Origin: Fimbriimonadaceae bacterium
Lineage (GTDB): Bacteria > Armatimonadota > Fimbriimonadia > Fimbriimonadales > Fimbriimonadaceae
Length of the DNA: 64,000 bases
Assembly: GCA_020847855.1 (NCBI GenBank)
Contig: JADLBH010000037.1
Coordinates: 248,001 to 312,000, forward strand
Reading direction: 5' to 3'
Part shown: in pieces, positions 8,382 to 17,140 of the stretch
Layout: every line of letters begins with the position of its first letter
How positions within the stretch are numbered: the stretch's first letter is position 1
Notes under the pieces: generated by a model
Seen by the model: only the letters and a program-made list of their open reading frames with translations
What the model was told of the DNA's origin: nothing
The model's database searches: none
Made by a program: the position numbers and the translations under genes

Positions 8382-9689
8382 TTACGGGAGGCTCTTCGCG
8401 ATCCATGTGTACTCGACGTCGTCGGACTTCTCAGGAAAGAGCGGTGCCTTCTCGGTCTCGTCTACGCCGTCCAGACCGATCGAGTAGACGGTGAGCTTCT
8501 CACCCTCGACCTTGAATCTCAAAGGCTCCCCACCGAGGGGGCTCACCGGTGCGCCACCGGGTACGTCCGACCACTGCTCGGGCCATTTCGCGGTAGCCGA
8601 GCGGAGGCGGGCGATCTCGAGCAAGGCGTCGAGGATCTTCGCCTTCGTGGCACTGGAAAGGATCGTCACGTCAACCCCCTCGAAAATCGGCAGGCAGTCG
8701 CCCAGGATCTGCTCGGTCGGCTCGCTTGATTTGGCGGCTGCGCGTCGCGCCGCGGAGAGCGTCCGCCAACGCTCGCCCGGTTTCGACCGGGCCGCCTGAG
8801 CAAAGTTCTCCAGCAACCGTGCCGCAAACGCCCTGCGAACAAGGCCGAGCGGCATGAACTTGGGCAGGAGCCGGTCGGGCGAGACCGAGCTCTGCTCGGC
8901 GATCCTTCGATTCAAGTGGTTGGCCACGAAGAGCCCAAAGTAGGACTCCCCCGCGATTGCGGCCTCCGCATCGGCATGGATCACGGTCGACTCGGCCTCG
9001 GTCTTAAGCTGAGCGAGCTTCTCGGGCTGGGCGGCGAAGACGCCCGCAATCTCGTTGACCGCGTCGAGCCGGGTCGTGCTGAGCGAACTCGAGACCATTT
9101 GGGCGATTAGCAAGGGCTCGGTCGCCACGGCCTTCGCCAGTCCATCGAGCATCCGAATGTCCTGGAGAGCCCCTGCAAAGTCGCCTTCGTTCGCCCGGAC
9201 GACGGAGCGAAGCTTGAGGAGCTTCGCACCGAGCTTGAGGTCCGAATACTCCGGCAACGTGGTCTCCAAGGGGTTGGAGAAGTCCCGGTCGGCAAAGAGT
9301 GCGGAACGGCCTCCCACGGTCTCGGCAGCAACGAGCGCCGGGGTGTGCTGGGCTAGGGTCTCGCGCACGGTGCCGGCGTCGTGGGTCTGCACGGCCCGGT
9401 CATAGGTGGCCTTGGCTTCGGGCGAGCGCCCCCGGATGAACGCGCCCAGATCGCGGGCAGCTCGGGCGGCCTCTGGGTCGGCCTTTCCCACCATCGCCAT
9501 GAAGTCCGCCTCCGTGACGACGACCCCCGCATCCTTCGCATCCGAGAGGGCCTTCTCGTACCGCGATGCCGCCGCCAGCCAGGGATAGGCGGCAATCACC
9601 CACGCAACCCCTACTCCTACGAAGATCGCTACGGTTCCGGCCAGCAAGATCCGCCGACCACGGGGCTTTCCACGCTGTACTGTGCCCAT
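8382..9689 (-). CDS. Membrane-anchored protein, paralogue A (pseudopilin-like C-terminal module)
   Basis: A 435-residue protein with an N-terminal transmembrane anchor (ILLAGTVAIFVGVGVAWVI) after a basic start and a long helical periplasmic region. The tail has a WP....SPLGGEPLRFKVEG....VYSIGLDGVDE pattern, resembling the C-terminal loop of type II secretion pseudopilins (GspG). It is clearly homologous to the protein encoded at 10947-12293: NPLETTLPEYSDLK corresponds to EPLSTMFPEFSLMK there, and AGESY and the tail are shared. Function is unknown. The start is fixed by a TATACT six bases before the ATG. The gene begins four bases after the methyltransferase stop yet has its own promoter. Confidence 0.7.
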   Translation of the reverse strand: MGTVQRGKPRGRRILLAGTVAIFVGVGVAWVIAAYPWLAAASRYEKALSDAKDAGVVVTEADFMAMVGKADPEAARAARDLGAFIRGRSPEAKATYDRAVQTHDAGTVRETLAQHTPALVAAETVGGRSALFADRDFSNPLETTLPEYSDLKLGAKLLKLRSVVRANEGDFAGALQDIRMLDGLAKAVATEPLLIAQMVSSSLSTTRLDAVNEIAGVFAAQPEKLAQLKTEAESTVIHADAEAAIAGESYFGLFVANHLNRRIAEQSSVSPDRLLPKFMPLGLVRRAFAARLLENFAQAARSKPGERWRTLSAARRAAAKSSEPTEQILGDCLPIFEGVDVTILSSATKAKILDALLEIARLRSATAKWPEQWSDVPGGAPVSPLGGEPLRFKVEGEKLTVYSIGLDGVDETEKAPLFPEKSDDVEYTWIAKSLP

Positions 9690-9693
9690 TTCG

Positions 9694-10839
9694 TCAGTAT
9701 AGTTGCTGAGAAGAGGGGACTTTATCGAAACCGCTCGTTGCGTTGCCTCGGTACCGGCTCGTACGGGCCACGCCCGACGCCACCGGACGGAGCAGGTGCC
9801 GTCCGAGGCACTCCGCGAGAGGAACGGGAACGGCGTTCCCGAGCTGGCGGTACTTCTGTGCGGTAGTCCCCTCGACGCACCAATCGTCCGGGAAGCCTTG
9901 AAGTCGAAGATACTCCTCGACGCTCAAGGGCCGGAGTTCGCTCGGATGCGCGAGCAACGTGGCAGGCATCGTGGGCGAGGTCACCAGGGTCGGGCTCGGC
10001 TCATCCCAGGCGAGCCGTCTGAGAAACCCGGTACGGCCGCCACTGGAATCGAAAGCACGCCCCAGTGCCTCCCGTTGGAGCCTCTCGGGCAAGTCTCTCC
10101 AGTTCTGCCCAGGCCCCAGCATTGCGGTGTACTTGGCTTGGGCCGACCGGAGAGGTGCATGCTCGTGACGCACGAGCCCTGCCGTGGCCTCCCGGAAGGT
10201 CACTCCTTGCAAGGCTTCGTTTCTCGGCGGCATCAAGGGCCATGCCAAGCTGCCGCGAGAAGCGATCAGGATCACGCGCTCGCGCCGCTGTGCAGCCCCA
10301 TAGAGCGAGGCGTCGTAGAGGCCCACGCAGGTGCGATAGCCCGCACGGGACAAGACTTCTCCGACCCGTCTCAGCACGCCCCCTGGCCGCTCATCCTCGC
10401 TCAAAGGCGGATAGCCCGAGCCCCTCTCAGCATGCGGCCGGTGCCGCAACGGGGCCGAGAGCAGCCCACGGACATTTTCCAAAACGATCCAGCGAGGTTC
10501 GAGTTGGATCGCCAGGTCAAGAAAGTCAAACGCAACCGTGCCTCGCTGGTCGGCGAGGGAGCCTCGCCGACCCGCCGTCGAGAACGCCTGGCACGGGGGG
10601 CCCCCGGCCACGAGGTCGAGATCGCGATCGCCGAGACCACTCTCGCGCCTCACACTGTGGGCATCGAGCTTGCGGACGTCACACTGGAGCAAGGGGAGAC
10701 TGGGGCGGTTTCGTTGGATGGTGGCCGCGGCGACAGGATCCATCTCGTTGGCCCCGAGGCACTCGAACCCTGCCTGCTCCAGGCCGAGGTCGAGTCCCAT
10801 CGCCCCTGTGAAGAAGCTCAGGAAACAAGGACTGCGCAT
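9694..10839 (-). CDS. DNA (cytosine-5-)-methyltransferase, orphan
   Basis: A 381-residue C5-cytosine methyltransferase. Motif I is SFFTGAMGLDLGL (8-20), motif IV AGGPPCQAFS with catalytic C83, motif VI ENVRG (121-125) and motif VIII QRRERV (184-189). Motifs IX/X are present as YLRLQGFPDDW and KYRQLGNAVPV. The region between motifs VIII and IX, where target recognition sits, is short. No restriction endonuclease gene is next to it, so it looks like an orphan regulatory or mismatch-linked methylase. The only Vsr-type nuclease in the window is 48 kb away. It sits between two paralogous membrane-protein genes, suggesting insertion between tandem duplicates. Recognition sequence is unknown. Confidence 0.93.
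   Translation of the reverse strand: MRSPCFLSFFTGAMGLDLGLEQAGFECLGANEMDPVAAATIQRNRPSLPLLQCDVRKLDAHSVRRESGLGDRDLDLVAGGPPCQAFSTAGRRGSLADQRGTVAFDFLDLAIQLEPRWIVLENVRGLLSAPLRHRPHAERGSGYPPLSEDERPGGVLRRVGEVLSRAGYRTCVGLYDASLYGAAQRRERVILIASRGSLAWPLMPPRNEALQGVTFREATAGLVRHEHAPLRSAQAKYTAMLGPGQNWRDLPERLQREALGRAFDSSGGRTGFLRRLAWDEPSPTLVTSPTMPATLLAHPSELRPLSVEEYLRLQGFPDDWCVEGTTAQKYRQLGNAVPVPLAECLGRHLLRPVASGVARTSRYRGNATSGFDKVPSSQQLY
9696..9701 (-). promoter_or_regulatory. Putative -10 (TATACT) of paralogue A
   Basis: TATACT ends six bases before the ATG at 9689 and lies inside the last codons of the upstream methyltransferase gene. The spacing predicts transcription starting at or next to the A of ATG. Confidence 0.6.
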
Positions 10840-10946
10840 CTTCCGGGGCCTCTAGAGAGGGACGGTCCTCGAACCACGAACGAACCGCCCGGATCCTGGG
10901 CCGAGCCGCCTAGCGCGGTCGCGCTCGTCGGGGCCGGATCGCCGGT

Positions 10947-12293
10947 CTATTCCGAGGCCCGAGACTGATCCTCAGGCACCATGGCCGCGATGTCGTCCGC
11001 CGCGCCCTTTTTGCCGTTCCGCTCGGGGCCTGCGCCTCGATCGTCCAGGCGGTCGGGCCCGACGGACCACACGATGAACCCATCCTTGGAAGCCGAGGTA
11101 CCCAAGCGTGTGCCGTTGAACGGGTCCACGAAGGCAGTGCGCTGAGGCCACTGTCCGGTCTTGGCCTCGTACTGGAGGGCGGCGATCAGCGCAAGCGCCG
11201 TTCGCTCGTACGCAACGCGCTTTCGGTATGCGGTCGCCATCAGGCTCATTTCCGGCAAGTATGCGGCGAGCAGCCGGTAGCTCGGATCGCTCTGGAACCG
11301 GACAGCCTTGGCCCTCAACGCCACCGCCTCCATTTGGCTGATCGGGTCTTCCTTGTGCTGGTCGGTCGCTCCGAAGACGTCGCTCCAAAACTCGAGCGCA
11401 CGCGCCTCGTATGCCGATCTTGCCATGGGTACAGGAAGCCACCGCGGAGCGAGACTCGCCGTCTTGTTCCCGGGATTGGTAGCGGTGGTCGAGACAAAGT
11501 CTCGGTCAGCGTGCCGCGAGATGTAGACCATCAAGTAGCTTTCGCCCGCAAGCGTTTTCCTTGCGTCAGGAAAAAGGGCTTCCTTACCGAGGGCTGCGGA
11601 GACGTTCGCAAGGGCGGCCTGGTCACCTCGCGATGCCGCCGCCACCCTCCTTGCCGCGGTCGCCGCCAGCGAGTCTACGTTGCAGGCGACGAGTTGTCCG
11701 ATCATGGTCGGCGACATCGCGGAATGGCGAGCCAATTGGCGGAGCGTCTGGATGTCCTGGACGGCACCGGCAACGTCCCCGTCCAACCCCCGTGCCCACG
11801 CCCGAAGGTGCAGAGCCTTGGCGGCGCCTTTCATGAGGCTGAACTCAGGGAACATGGTCGAGAGCGGCTCCGACCAGTTGTGCTCAAATCGGCAACTGGG
11901 CCGAGCGGCGGCTTGCGTAGCGAGCTCTAGGCCCCGATCCCAGTTCTTGAGCGCAGCCAAGGCCGTGCCTGTGTCCCCACGAAGGAGCGCTTGGCGCGCT
12001 TGCTCCGTTCGGTCGCTCTTGTGGTCGGGCGCAACGTCGGCGATACGCGAGTAGAGTAGGGCTGCGTTCGCCGACGGGGGTACGGTGCCCGGTTCGAGGT
12101 CGGCGGCTTGGACCGGGACATTGGCCTTGGACGCTGCGGCCCGTGCCTCGGACAGACCTTGACCCGCCCTTGCATAGGGGAGCACCACTGCGGTCCAGAG
12201 AGAGGCGGCGACCACGGCGACGGGAACCGTCGCGAGCCGCGCGATCTTCTTGCACTGTGCGGCAAGCTTTTGTAACTTCTCGTTCTTCCTCAT
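10947..12293 (-). CDS. Membrane-anchored protein, paralogue B (pseudopilin-like C-terminal module)
   Basis: A 448-residue paralogue of the protein at 8382-9689. It has a basic N-terminus, one transmembrane helix (VPVAVVAASLWTAVVLPYA) and a helical repeat-like extracytoplasmic region with the shared EPLSTMFPEFSLMKGA and AGESY segments. The C-terminal module reads WPQRTAFVDPFNGTRLG....VWSVGPDRLDDRG. That tail (aspartate/glycine-rich, SxGPD) resembles the calcium-binding-type end of GspG pseudopilins. Unlike most first genes here it has a plausible Shine-Dalgarno GGAG seven bases before the ATG. dapB ends 47 bases upstream. Function is unknown. Confidence 0.7.
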   Translation of the reverse strand: MRKNEKLQKLAAQCKKIARLATVPVAVVAASLWTAVVLPYARAGQGLSEARAAASKANVPVQAADLEPGTVPPSANAALLYSRIADVAPDHKSDRTEQARQALLRGDTGTALAALKNWDRGLELATQAAARPSCRFEHNWSEPLSTMFPEFSLMKGAAKALHLRAWARGLDGDVAGAVQDIQTLRQLARHSAMSPTMIGQLVACNVDSLAATAARRVAAASRGDQAALANVSAALGKEALFPDARKTLAGESYLMVYISRHADRDFVSTTATNPGNKTASLAPRWLPVPMARSAYEARALEFWSDVFGATDQHKEDPISQMEAVALRAKAVRFQSDPSYRLLAAYLPEMSLMATAYRKRVAYERTALALIAALQYEAKTGQWPQRTAFVDPFNGTRLGTSASKDGFIVWSVGPDRLDDRGAGPERNGKKGAADDIAAMVPEDQSRASE

Positions 12294-12340
12294 TCGCTGA
12301 CTCCAGATCCAGGTTCAAAGGTACTGACGTTCGGTGTTCC

Positions 12341-13171
12341 TCAGTCGTTCGCAACCTGGGGGAACATCACATTGTCCAACCCGGTAACAAAGCCTCTCAA
12401 ATCACGGACACCCGCCACCGCCAACTTGACCCCAGGCATGAAGGATCGGCGATCCAAGGAGTCGTGGCGCACGGTCAACACTTCGCCCTCGCCGCCGAAC
12501 ATAACCATTTGGTGAGCCACGAGCCCCGGAAGCCGGATCGAATGGACCTTGACCTCGTGGACCGTGGCCCCCCGTGCGCCGGGCACCTTCTCGACCGCCA
12601 TCGCGTTGCGCCCGGGCTTGCGCGTCCTCGCCTCAGCGATGAGTTCCGCGGTATGGGCGGAGGTTCCGCTCGGGGCATCGAGCTTCCCGGCATGGTGCAT
12701 CTCTACGATCTCTGCGTCGGGCATCCAAGGTGCGACCGTCTCCACGAGCCGCATCATCAACACCGCCCCCACCGCAAAGTTCGGCACGAGGAGGCACGGG
12801 CAAGAGAACTCGACGGCAGCATCGCGCAACGCGGACAGCCCGTCTGGGCCAATCCCGCTCGAACCGATGACGACCGCGATCCCTCGCTTCAGCGCGCTCG
12901 TCCCATATTCCGGCGCGCTCCCTCCGTGAGTGAGCTCCAAGAGCACGTCCGGTTTCGAGGCGTCGAGGGCAGCCCCGAGCTTGCCCTCGATCGTAAGGTC
13001 GGGCGCCTCCATGCCGGCCACGTCACGGCAGTTTTCCCCAACGCGGCTGCGGTTCACGGCCGCCACCACCTCGAACCGATCGTCCGTGCCCAGAGCCTTG
13101 ACGGCTTCCCGGCCCATCTTCCCAGCCGCGCCCACGATCGCGACCCGAACCGGCCCCCTAACTTCAGACAT
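12341..13171 (-). CDS. dapB: 4-hydroxy-tetrahydrodipicolinate reductase
   Basis: A 276-residue NAD(P)H-dependent reductase of lysine/diaminopimelate synthesis. The Rossmann loop is VGAAGKMG (13-20). The catalytic region is EMHHAGKLDAPSGT (157-170), with H159/H160 and K163 positioned as in DapB. It reduces the dihydrodipicolinate precursor in the cytoplasm and so supplies meso-DAP for the wall and lysine. NFAVGAVLMM (131-140) is the other family signature. The gene starts 17 bases after the secreted-protein gene; a CATGAT five bases before the ATG may give an internal start. Product call is confident. Confidence 0.94.
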   Translation of the reverse strand: MSEVRGPVRVAIVGAAGKMGREAVKALGTDDRFEVVAAVNRSRVGENCRDVAGMEAPDLTIEGKLGAALDASKPDVLLELTHGGSAPEYGTSALKRGIAVVIGSSGIGPDGLSALRDAAVEFSCPCLLVPNFAVGAVLMMRLVETVAPWMPDAEIVEMHHAGKLDAPSGTSAHTAELIAEARTRKPGRNAMAVEKVPGARGATVHEVKVHSIRLPGLVAHQMVMFGGEGEVLTVRHDSLDRRSFMPGVKLAVAGVRDLRGFVTGLDNVMFPQVAND

Positions 13172-13188
13172 AGCCGATCATGGCACGG

Positions 13189-13785
13189 TCAGCGCCTTTC
13201 CAGGACGATCCCGTTCGGAAGCTCGACCCGGACAAGATCGCCCCGCTCGTCCAAGTCGCTCCGAACACCGTCCACGATCGTGCGCTGGACCTTCCAGACC
13301 TTCCCCGAAAGCACGGTCTCACGCGGACCGAGGTATGCGGCCGTGGCTGGCTTCCACGCCCCTGCGCCCAGGTCGAAACGATGGTAGGAAAGCCTCTCAC
13401 CCTGGATGGGAACATCGCGCAAAAACCAGAACTCGCTCGGTGCGGCGGTCTGGCCCGACTCCGGATACGGAACCTGGGTCGGCTGAAGCCCCGTGCCCGA
13501 GTAGGAGACGAACCTGCCGTCAAAAACCGCGCTGCGAACCTCGCGCCGACCGTTTCTCACCGTGGTCTGAAGCATCCGCGAAGGGCCGCCGTCCGTGAGG
13601 TACGTGCTCTCTTGCGAGACTTCGATCCCTTGGTCGGGGAACTTCATCTCGACCCGGTTCAGTTTTCGCCCATCGCCGAGGAGCTTTTGCTCGATCGTGC
13701 CCGAGCCTGCGGGAAGCCCGGAGATCAGCACTTCGAACCGCACCGGGACCGGGGTGAGCGCAAGGGCGGCGAGGAGCGTTGTCAT
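13189..13785 (-). CDS. Small secreted protein of unknown function
   Basis: A 198-residue protein with a short hydrophobic N-terminus (LLAALALTPVPV) suggesting export. The body is strand-rich (VRFEVLISGLPAGSGTIEQ, then alternating short strands to VRVELPNGIVLERR). This gives the look of a lipid- or polymer-binding beta fold such as the DUF3108 type, but no diagnostic motif is visible. Its ATG overlaps the stop of the upstream FAD protein gene as ATGA, so it is co-translated with the two amine-oxidase-type proteins. I cannot assign a function. Confidence 0.65.
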   Translation of the reverse strand: MTTLLAALALTPVPVRFEVLISGLPAGSGTIEQKLLGDGRKLNRVEMKFPDQGIEVSQESTYLTDGGPSRMLQTTVRNGRREVRSAVFDGRFVSYSGTGLQPTQVPYPESGQTAAPSEFWFLRDVPIQGERLSYHRFDLGAGAWKPATAAYLGPRETVLSGKVWKVQRTIVDGVRSDLDERGDLVRVELPNGIVLERR

Positions 13786-14765
13786 AGGGTGCTCACCAAA
13801 TGGTGAGCGGCTTCCACCCCGCTCTCATAGGCGAGTTCGACCCTGCCCCCCAGTGTCCAATCGCCGCACAGGACCAGGCGTTCGCCAGGGCGGTTCGCCG
13901 AGGAGAAGCTTGCCATCCCCTCTGGCTGGCTGTACTGCCACCGCTCTACCGCTGCGTACCGCACGTCGGCAACCTCCGTGTGGAGCAGACGTCCGACGTC
14001 CACGAGGGTTTCGGAGACAATGAGCTCGTCACTGGCCTCGAACCGCCTTCGGCTGTACTGCGGGCCGAGTTGGGCGACCAAGGCCGTGCATCCTTCGGGC
14101 GAGCGACCCGAGGGCACCTTTGAACTCTCCATGCTCAGCCAAGTGAGGGGCACCGCGTGCTCAGGGTCAATTGCGGCGAAGTACGGGGTGTCGAACTCGT
14201 GGCCCACCCCCAGCATCACGGAAAGACACGGTCGGTACCGGGCAGAATTGACCTGCCTCCTGTCGCGAACGGACCGAAGCAGCGGAGCAGCGAGCGGTGC
14301 TGGAACTGCAAGGACGACGGCATCGCAATCCTCACCAGAGACCGAAAACCCACCATCGAGTGGACGTGAGACCTCGTGGACCATCGTCGCCGTGCGCACA
14401 TCTAAGCCCTCTGCGAGCAGTCGGGGCAGCGTCTGAATTCCGCTCAGGTAACAGTACCGGTGACCCGCACCCCTGGCGGCGTCCCCTGGCCGCACGTGGA
14501 ACCCATCGTGGACGTAGACCGGCTTCTCCACAGGCACCAATCCCTCCGTAGGCAGTTCCTCGAGCATCGTGCGTTCCAAGCTCAATCCGCGCGGCGCAAC
14601 GGTCGTTGCACCGGAGTCGAACACGAAGCCTTCGGCTGCGTGGGTCAAGCAACGCCCACCCACTTGACCTGAGGCCTCGAACACGGTGACCTCGTGCCCC
14701 TGCTGCCGGAGGGTTCGCGCCGCGGCCAGTCCCGAGATCCCGGCCCCAACGACCGCGACCCTCAT
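13782..14765 (-). CDS. FAD-dependent amine oxidase/renalase-like protein
   Basis: A 327-residue flavoprotein starting with the ADP-binding motif VVGAGISGLAAARTL (about 4-18), followed by FEASGQVGGRC. The C-terminal FAD-binding segment is LCGDWTLGGRVELAYESG. The size and layout match bacterial renalase-like NAD(P)/FAD proteins more than monoamine oxidases. The substrate is unknown. The start is the ATG at 14765, which overlaps the upstream stop as ATGA. An open frame upstream of it is non-coding noise. It is paired with a second flavoprotein (14762-16012), and the two may act in sequence. Confidence 0.8.
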   Translation of the reverse strand: MRVAVVGAGISGLAAARTLRQQGHEVTVFEASGQVGGRCLTHAAEGFVFDSGATTVAPRGLSLERTMLEELPTEGLVPVEKPVYVHDGFHVRPGDAARGAGHRYCYLSGIQTLPRLLAEGLDVRTATMVHEVSRPLDGGFSVSGEDCDAVVLAVPAPLAAPLLRSVRDRRQVNSARYRPCLSVMLGVGHEFDTPYFAAIDPEHAVPLTWLSMESSKVPSGRSPEGCTALVAQLGPQYSRRRFEASDELIVSETLVDVGRLLHTEVADVRYAAVERWQYSQPEGMASFSSANRPGERLVLCGDWTLGGRVELAYESGVEAAHHLVSTL

Positions 14766-16012
14766 GCGGTGACGGGCTCCCTCGTCCGCAGGATGGCCTG
14801 CGCCGCGGTCATGCCTGCCCTCACCGCGCCCTCCAGGGTCGAGGGGAAAGCACCGGTGGCAGCAAGGAGCCCTCCCCCAAGGTCCGTGGGGTGGAGCGCA
14901 GCAGCAAAGCCAGGCGCGTGCCAAGTCTGAGCGCTCTCCAGCCTGTAAACCGCCAAGGGTGACCACGTCCTCGTATCCGCCTTGGGAAACCACTGACCAA
15001 GTTCGTACAAGACGGAACGGGCGAGGGGCCCGTCCTCCTCGCTAGGGTTGCCGAGAACTGTCGCAGCAATGAGGTGCTTACCAGGGGGCGCGAGCGAGGG
15101 ACAGACGTTCGTCGTGACCGCGAGGTGGTTGACTTGACCCTCAAAGTCTGCGTTCAGGACGACCAGCGGATCCGGGTACGGAGCCCGGTCCGCAGCGAAG
15201 TAGATGCACGTGTTCGCTCGGGTCGGGGCCGCAGTCACACCAACGAGCGTCTGGGCCGAGGCGCCGTCCGTCGCCACAACGACCCTCGCAGCTTGGAACA
15301 CCGTGCCATCCGAGGCCCGAACCCCATGGACCAAACCGCCCTCGCGGACGATCTCGACGATCCGACACCCCGTCACCACCGCGTCCTCCGGTAGGTATTC
15401 GGCGACTTGGGCAGCGATCGCGCCCATCCCAGCCGATGGCAGGATCGCCCCGCCCCCGAGCGAGGCCTTCGCATGAAAGCGCATCAGCTGAGCCGAAAAG
15501 CCAAGGCTCCGATCCAAATAGACGCTACCGTAAAGGGGTCGGAAATATCGGTCGAGCGCACCCTCGGAGAACCCGGCACGACGCAACTCGGTTTCTGCGG
15601 TGCAATCCTCCGACCCGAAAAGATCGTCGAAGTCCAAAGCGGCCAGACTCTCGTCGTAAGCTTTGAGGCGAACCTTGTCCCCCACGGACATCAGGCGCGA
15701 GAGCGCGATCCCGATCGGGTCATCGGCTCGAAACTCACGCATCCGGCCCTGGGAGAGCACGATCGCACCGGGGGCGAACGGCTTTGCTTGCAGGGCAGGC
15801 AGGTCAATCTCGCGTGAGAACGCACGATAGCCAGGTAGAGCGAACTGGAAGCCGCGGTCCAGCAGGAACCCGTCCAGCCGATCGGTCCGAAGCTTGCCGC
15901 CCAATGTGCCCGAGGCTTCGAGGAGCAGGACCTTGATCCCCGAGCGGTGCAATCTCCTCGCGCAGACAAGACCCGCGATCCCTGCCCCAACGACGACGAC
16001 TTGAGCCTCCAT
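14762..16012 (-). CDS. FAD-dependent oxidoreductase, phytoene-desaturase/amine-oxidase type
   Basis: A 416-residue flavoprotein with the dinucleotide motif VVGAGIAGLVCARRL near residue 6, LLLEASGTLGGKLRTD next, and the family's closing segment ATGAFPSTLEGAVRAGMTAA. The FLLDRGFQFALPGY signature is typical of the protoporphyrinogen-oxidase/phytoene-desaturase-like NAD(P)-binding family in bacteria outside carotenoid clusters. It is the first gene of a three-gene coupled unit. Its ATG shares a CATG with a possible ATG of the divergent gene, but that gene probably starts later (see 16077), leaving room for a promoter. Confidence 0.85.
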   Translation of the reverse strand: MEAQVVVVGAGIAGLVCARRLHRSGIKVLLLEASGTLGGKLRTDRLDGFLLDRGFQFALPGYRAFSREIDLPALQAKPFAPGAIVLSQGRMREFRADDPIGIALSRLMSVGDKVRLKAYDESLAALDFDDLFGSEDCTAETELRRAGFSEGALDRYFRPLYGSVYLDRSLGFSAQLMRFHAKASLGGGAILPSAGMGAIAAQVAEYLPEDAVVTGCRIVEIVREGGLVHGVRASDGTVFQAARVVVATDGASAQTLVGVTAAPTRANTCIYFAADRAPYPDPLVVLNADFEGQVNHLAVTTNVCPSLAPPGKHLIAATVLGNPSEEDGPLARSVLYELGQWFPKADTRTWSPLAVYRLESAQTWHAPGFAAALHPTDLGGGLLAATGAFPSTLEGAVRAGMTAAQAILRTREPVTA

Positions 16013-16061
16013 GCGAGAGGAGTTTTACCTGGCACGCCGCATCTTCGGAACCGATTCCACG

Positions 16062-16067
16062 TACACT
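16062..16067 (+). promoter_or_regulatory. Putative -10 (TACACT) of the 2TM protein gene
   Basis: TACACT ends nine bases before the GTG at 16077, matching the spacing seen elsewhere in the window. This argues for that start over the ATG at 16011. Confidence 0.4.
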
Positions 16068-16076
16068 GTGAGTAAG

Positions 16077-16592
16077 GTGGACAAAGGCGAGCCGATCTTG
16101 CGAACCGAGGAGGACGTGGAAGCCGTCTTGCGGCTCGCGGTGCGCCACGACTCGGCGGAGACCGCCTCTGATCTGCGGGCCCGCTTGGAGCAGACCGCCT
16201 CCGAGCTGGGCCTCTCCCGAGAGGCGCTCGAGGCGGCGGAGGCACAGTACCGGGAGGACCTCGCCCAAAGATCGGCCCAAGAAGCCCGAGCCCTCGCCTG
16301 GAAAAAGTACCAGCTCGACCGGGTGAAGAACTTCCTTTCGCACCTTGCCAGCTACATCGCCGTGAACGCGGGGCTGATCGCGATGGACTGGCTTCCCGAC
16401 GGCCGGCTCCATTGGGCCTACTGGCCGCTCTTAGGGTGGGGCATCGGAATCCTCTCCGATGCAGCCTCGACCTTCTTGCCGAACAAGGAGACCCGCAAGA
16501 GGTTCGAGAAGCGAGAGCGCCGACGGGAGGCGCAGCGCTCGATGGCCTACAGCGAGTCCAGCAGTTCGAGCGATCCGTCCTCGACCCTGTAG
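16077..16592 (+). CDS. 2TM-domain membrane protein
   Basis: About 171 residues: an acidic N-terminal helix pair (EEDVEAVLRLAVRHDS..., LGLSREALEAAEAQY) followed by a 2TM domain. That domain has a basic pre-helix, two hydrophobic helices (LASYIAVNAGLIAMDWL and WAYWPLLGWGIGILSDA) and a charged RKRFEKRERRREAQR tail. The 2TM family is small and uncharacterised, often attached to regulatory domains. The GTG at 16077 is chosen because a TACACT lies nine bases upstream; the ATG at 16011 would abut the divergent gene's start codon with no space for a promoter. Its 3' end overlaps the convergent carbonic anhydrase gene by 46 bases. Confidence 0.7.
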   Translation: MDKGEPILRTEEDVEAVLRLAVRHDSAETASDLRARLEQTASELGLSREALEAAEAQYREDLAQRSAQEARALAWKKYQLDRVKNFLSHLASYIAVNAGLIAMDWLPDGRLHWAYWPLLGWGIGILSDAASTFLPNKETRKRFEKRERRREAQRSMAYSESSSSSDPSSTL

Positions 16593-17140
16593 ACCGCCCC
16601 TCGGAGTTCCGTCCGGCCGGACGTCACCGCGGATCGAACGATCTCGGACTCCGAGACGAGGAGCCGTGCGGTGGCCCTCACGTTCTCGCGGATCGTCTCG
16701 TTCTCCAGGTCCGTGATCCCGGCTCGGAGCCGCACTGCGGCGGCCGCCTCGGCGACTTGTAGCCGCAAGTCCCCTCCCAGCCCGGTGACCTTCCCCTCCA
16801 CGACCTCTCGAACCGCGAGGCACCCCGTATGGCCCAGCACGACTACGAGAGGGATCTGGAGCACGGCCATTGCGATGTCGAGGGTCCAGCGAACGCTCTC
16901 CGCAAGCACGTTTCCTGGCACGCGGGCGACGAAGAGCTTGCCTACAGGCTGATCAAAGAGGATTTCCGGCGCGACCCTCGAGTCCACGCAGGCCACGACC
17001 ACTGCGATCGGACTCGTACCGCTCGCCACCTTGGGAACCTCAGAAAGGGCGGAGGTGACCCCAGTGGGAGTCCCCGCGAGGAACCGGCGGTTCCCTGCGA
17101 GGAGTTCTTGCCAAGTTCTCTCGGCCGCCTCGCTCTTCAT
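16547..17140 (-). CDS. Beta-class carbonic anhydrase
   Basis: A 197-residue beta carbonic anhydrase. Zinc ligands are C51 (in CVDSR), H104 and C107 (HTGC); the D53-R55 dyad is intact. RVPGN and the IRENVRATARLLV helix are typical. It interconverts CO2 and bicarbonate in the cytoplasm. VDSR in place of the common SDSR is a tolerated variant. The ATG overlaps the upstream coiled-coil gene as ATGA. The 3' end overlaps the 2TM gene by 46 bases on the other strand. Confidence 0.92.
   Translation of the reverse strand: MKSEAAERTWQELLAGNRRFLAGTPTGVTSALSEVPKVASGTSPIAVVVACVDSRVAPEILFDQPVGKLFVARVPGNVLAESVRWTLDIAMAVLQIPLVVVLGHTGCLAVREVVEGKVTGLGGDLRLQVAEAAAAVRLRAGITDLENETIRENVRATARLLVSESEIVRSAVTSGRTELRGAVYRVEDGSLELLDSL

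Noticed and set aside
9703-10968. A 421-codon plus-strand frame opposite the cytosine methyltransferase
   Set aside because: The methyltransferase on the minus strand has all its motifs in place; the opposite frame has none.
16010-16013. CATG shared as divergent start codons of the FAD oxidase and the 2TM gene
   Set aside because: A TACACT nine bases before GTG 16077 and the conserved part of the 2TM protein point to a later start, so the sharing is probably coincidental.
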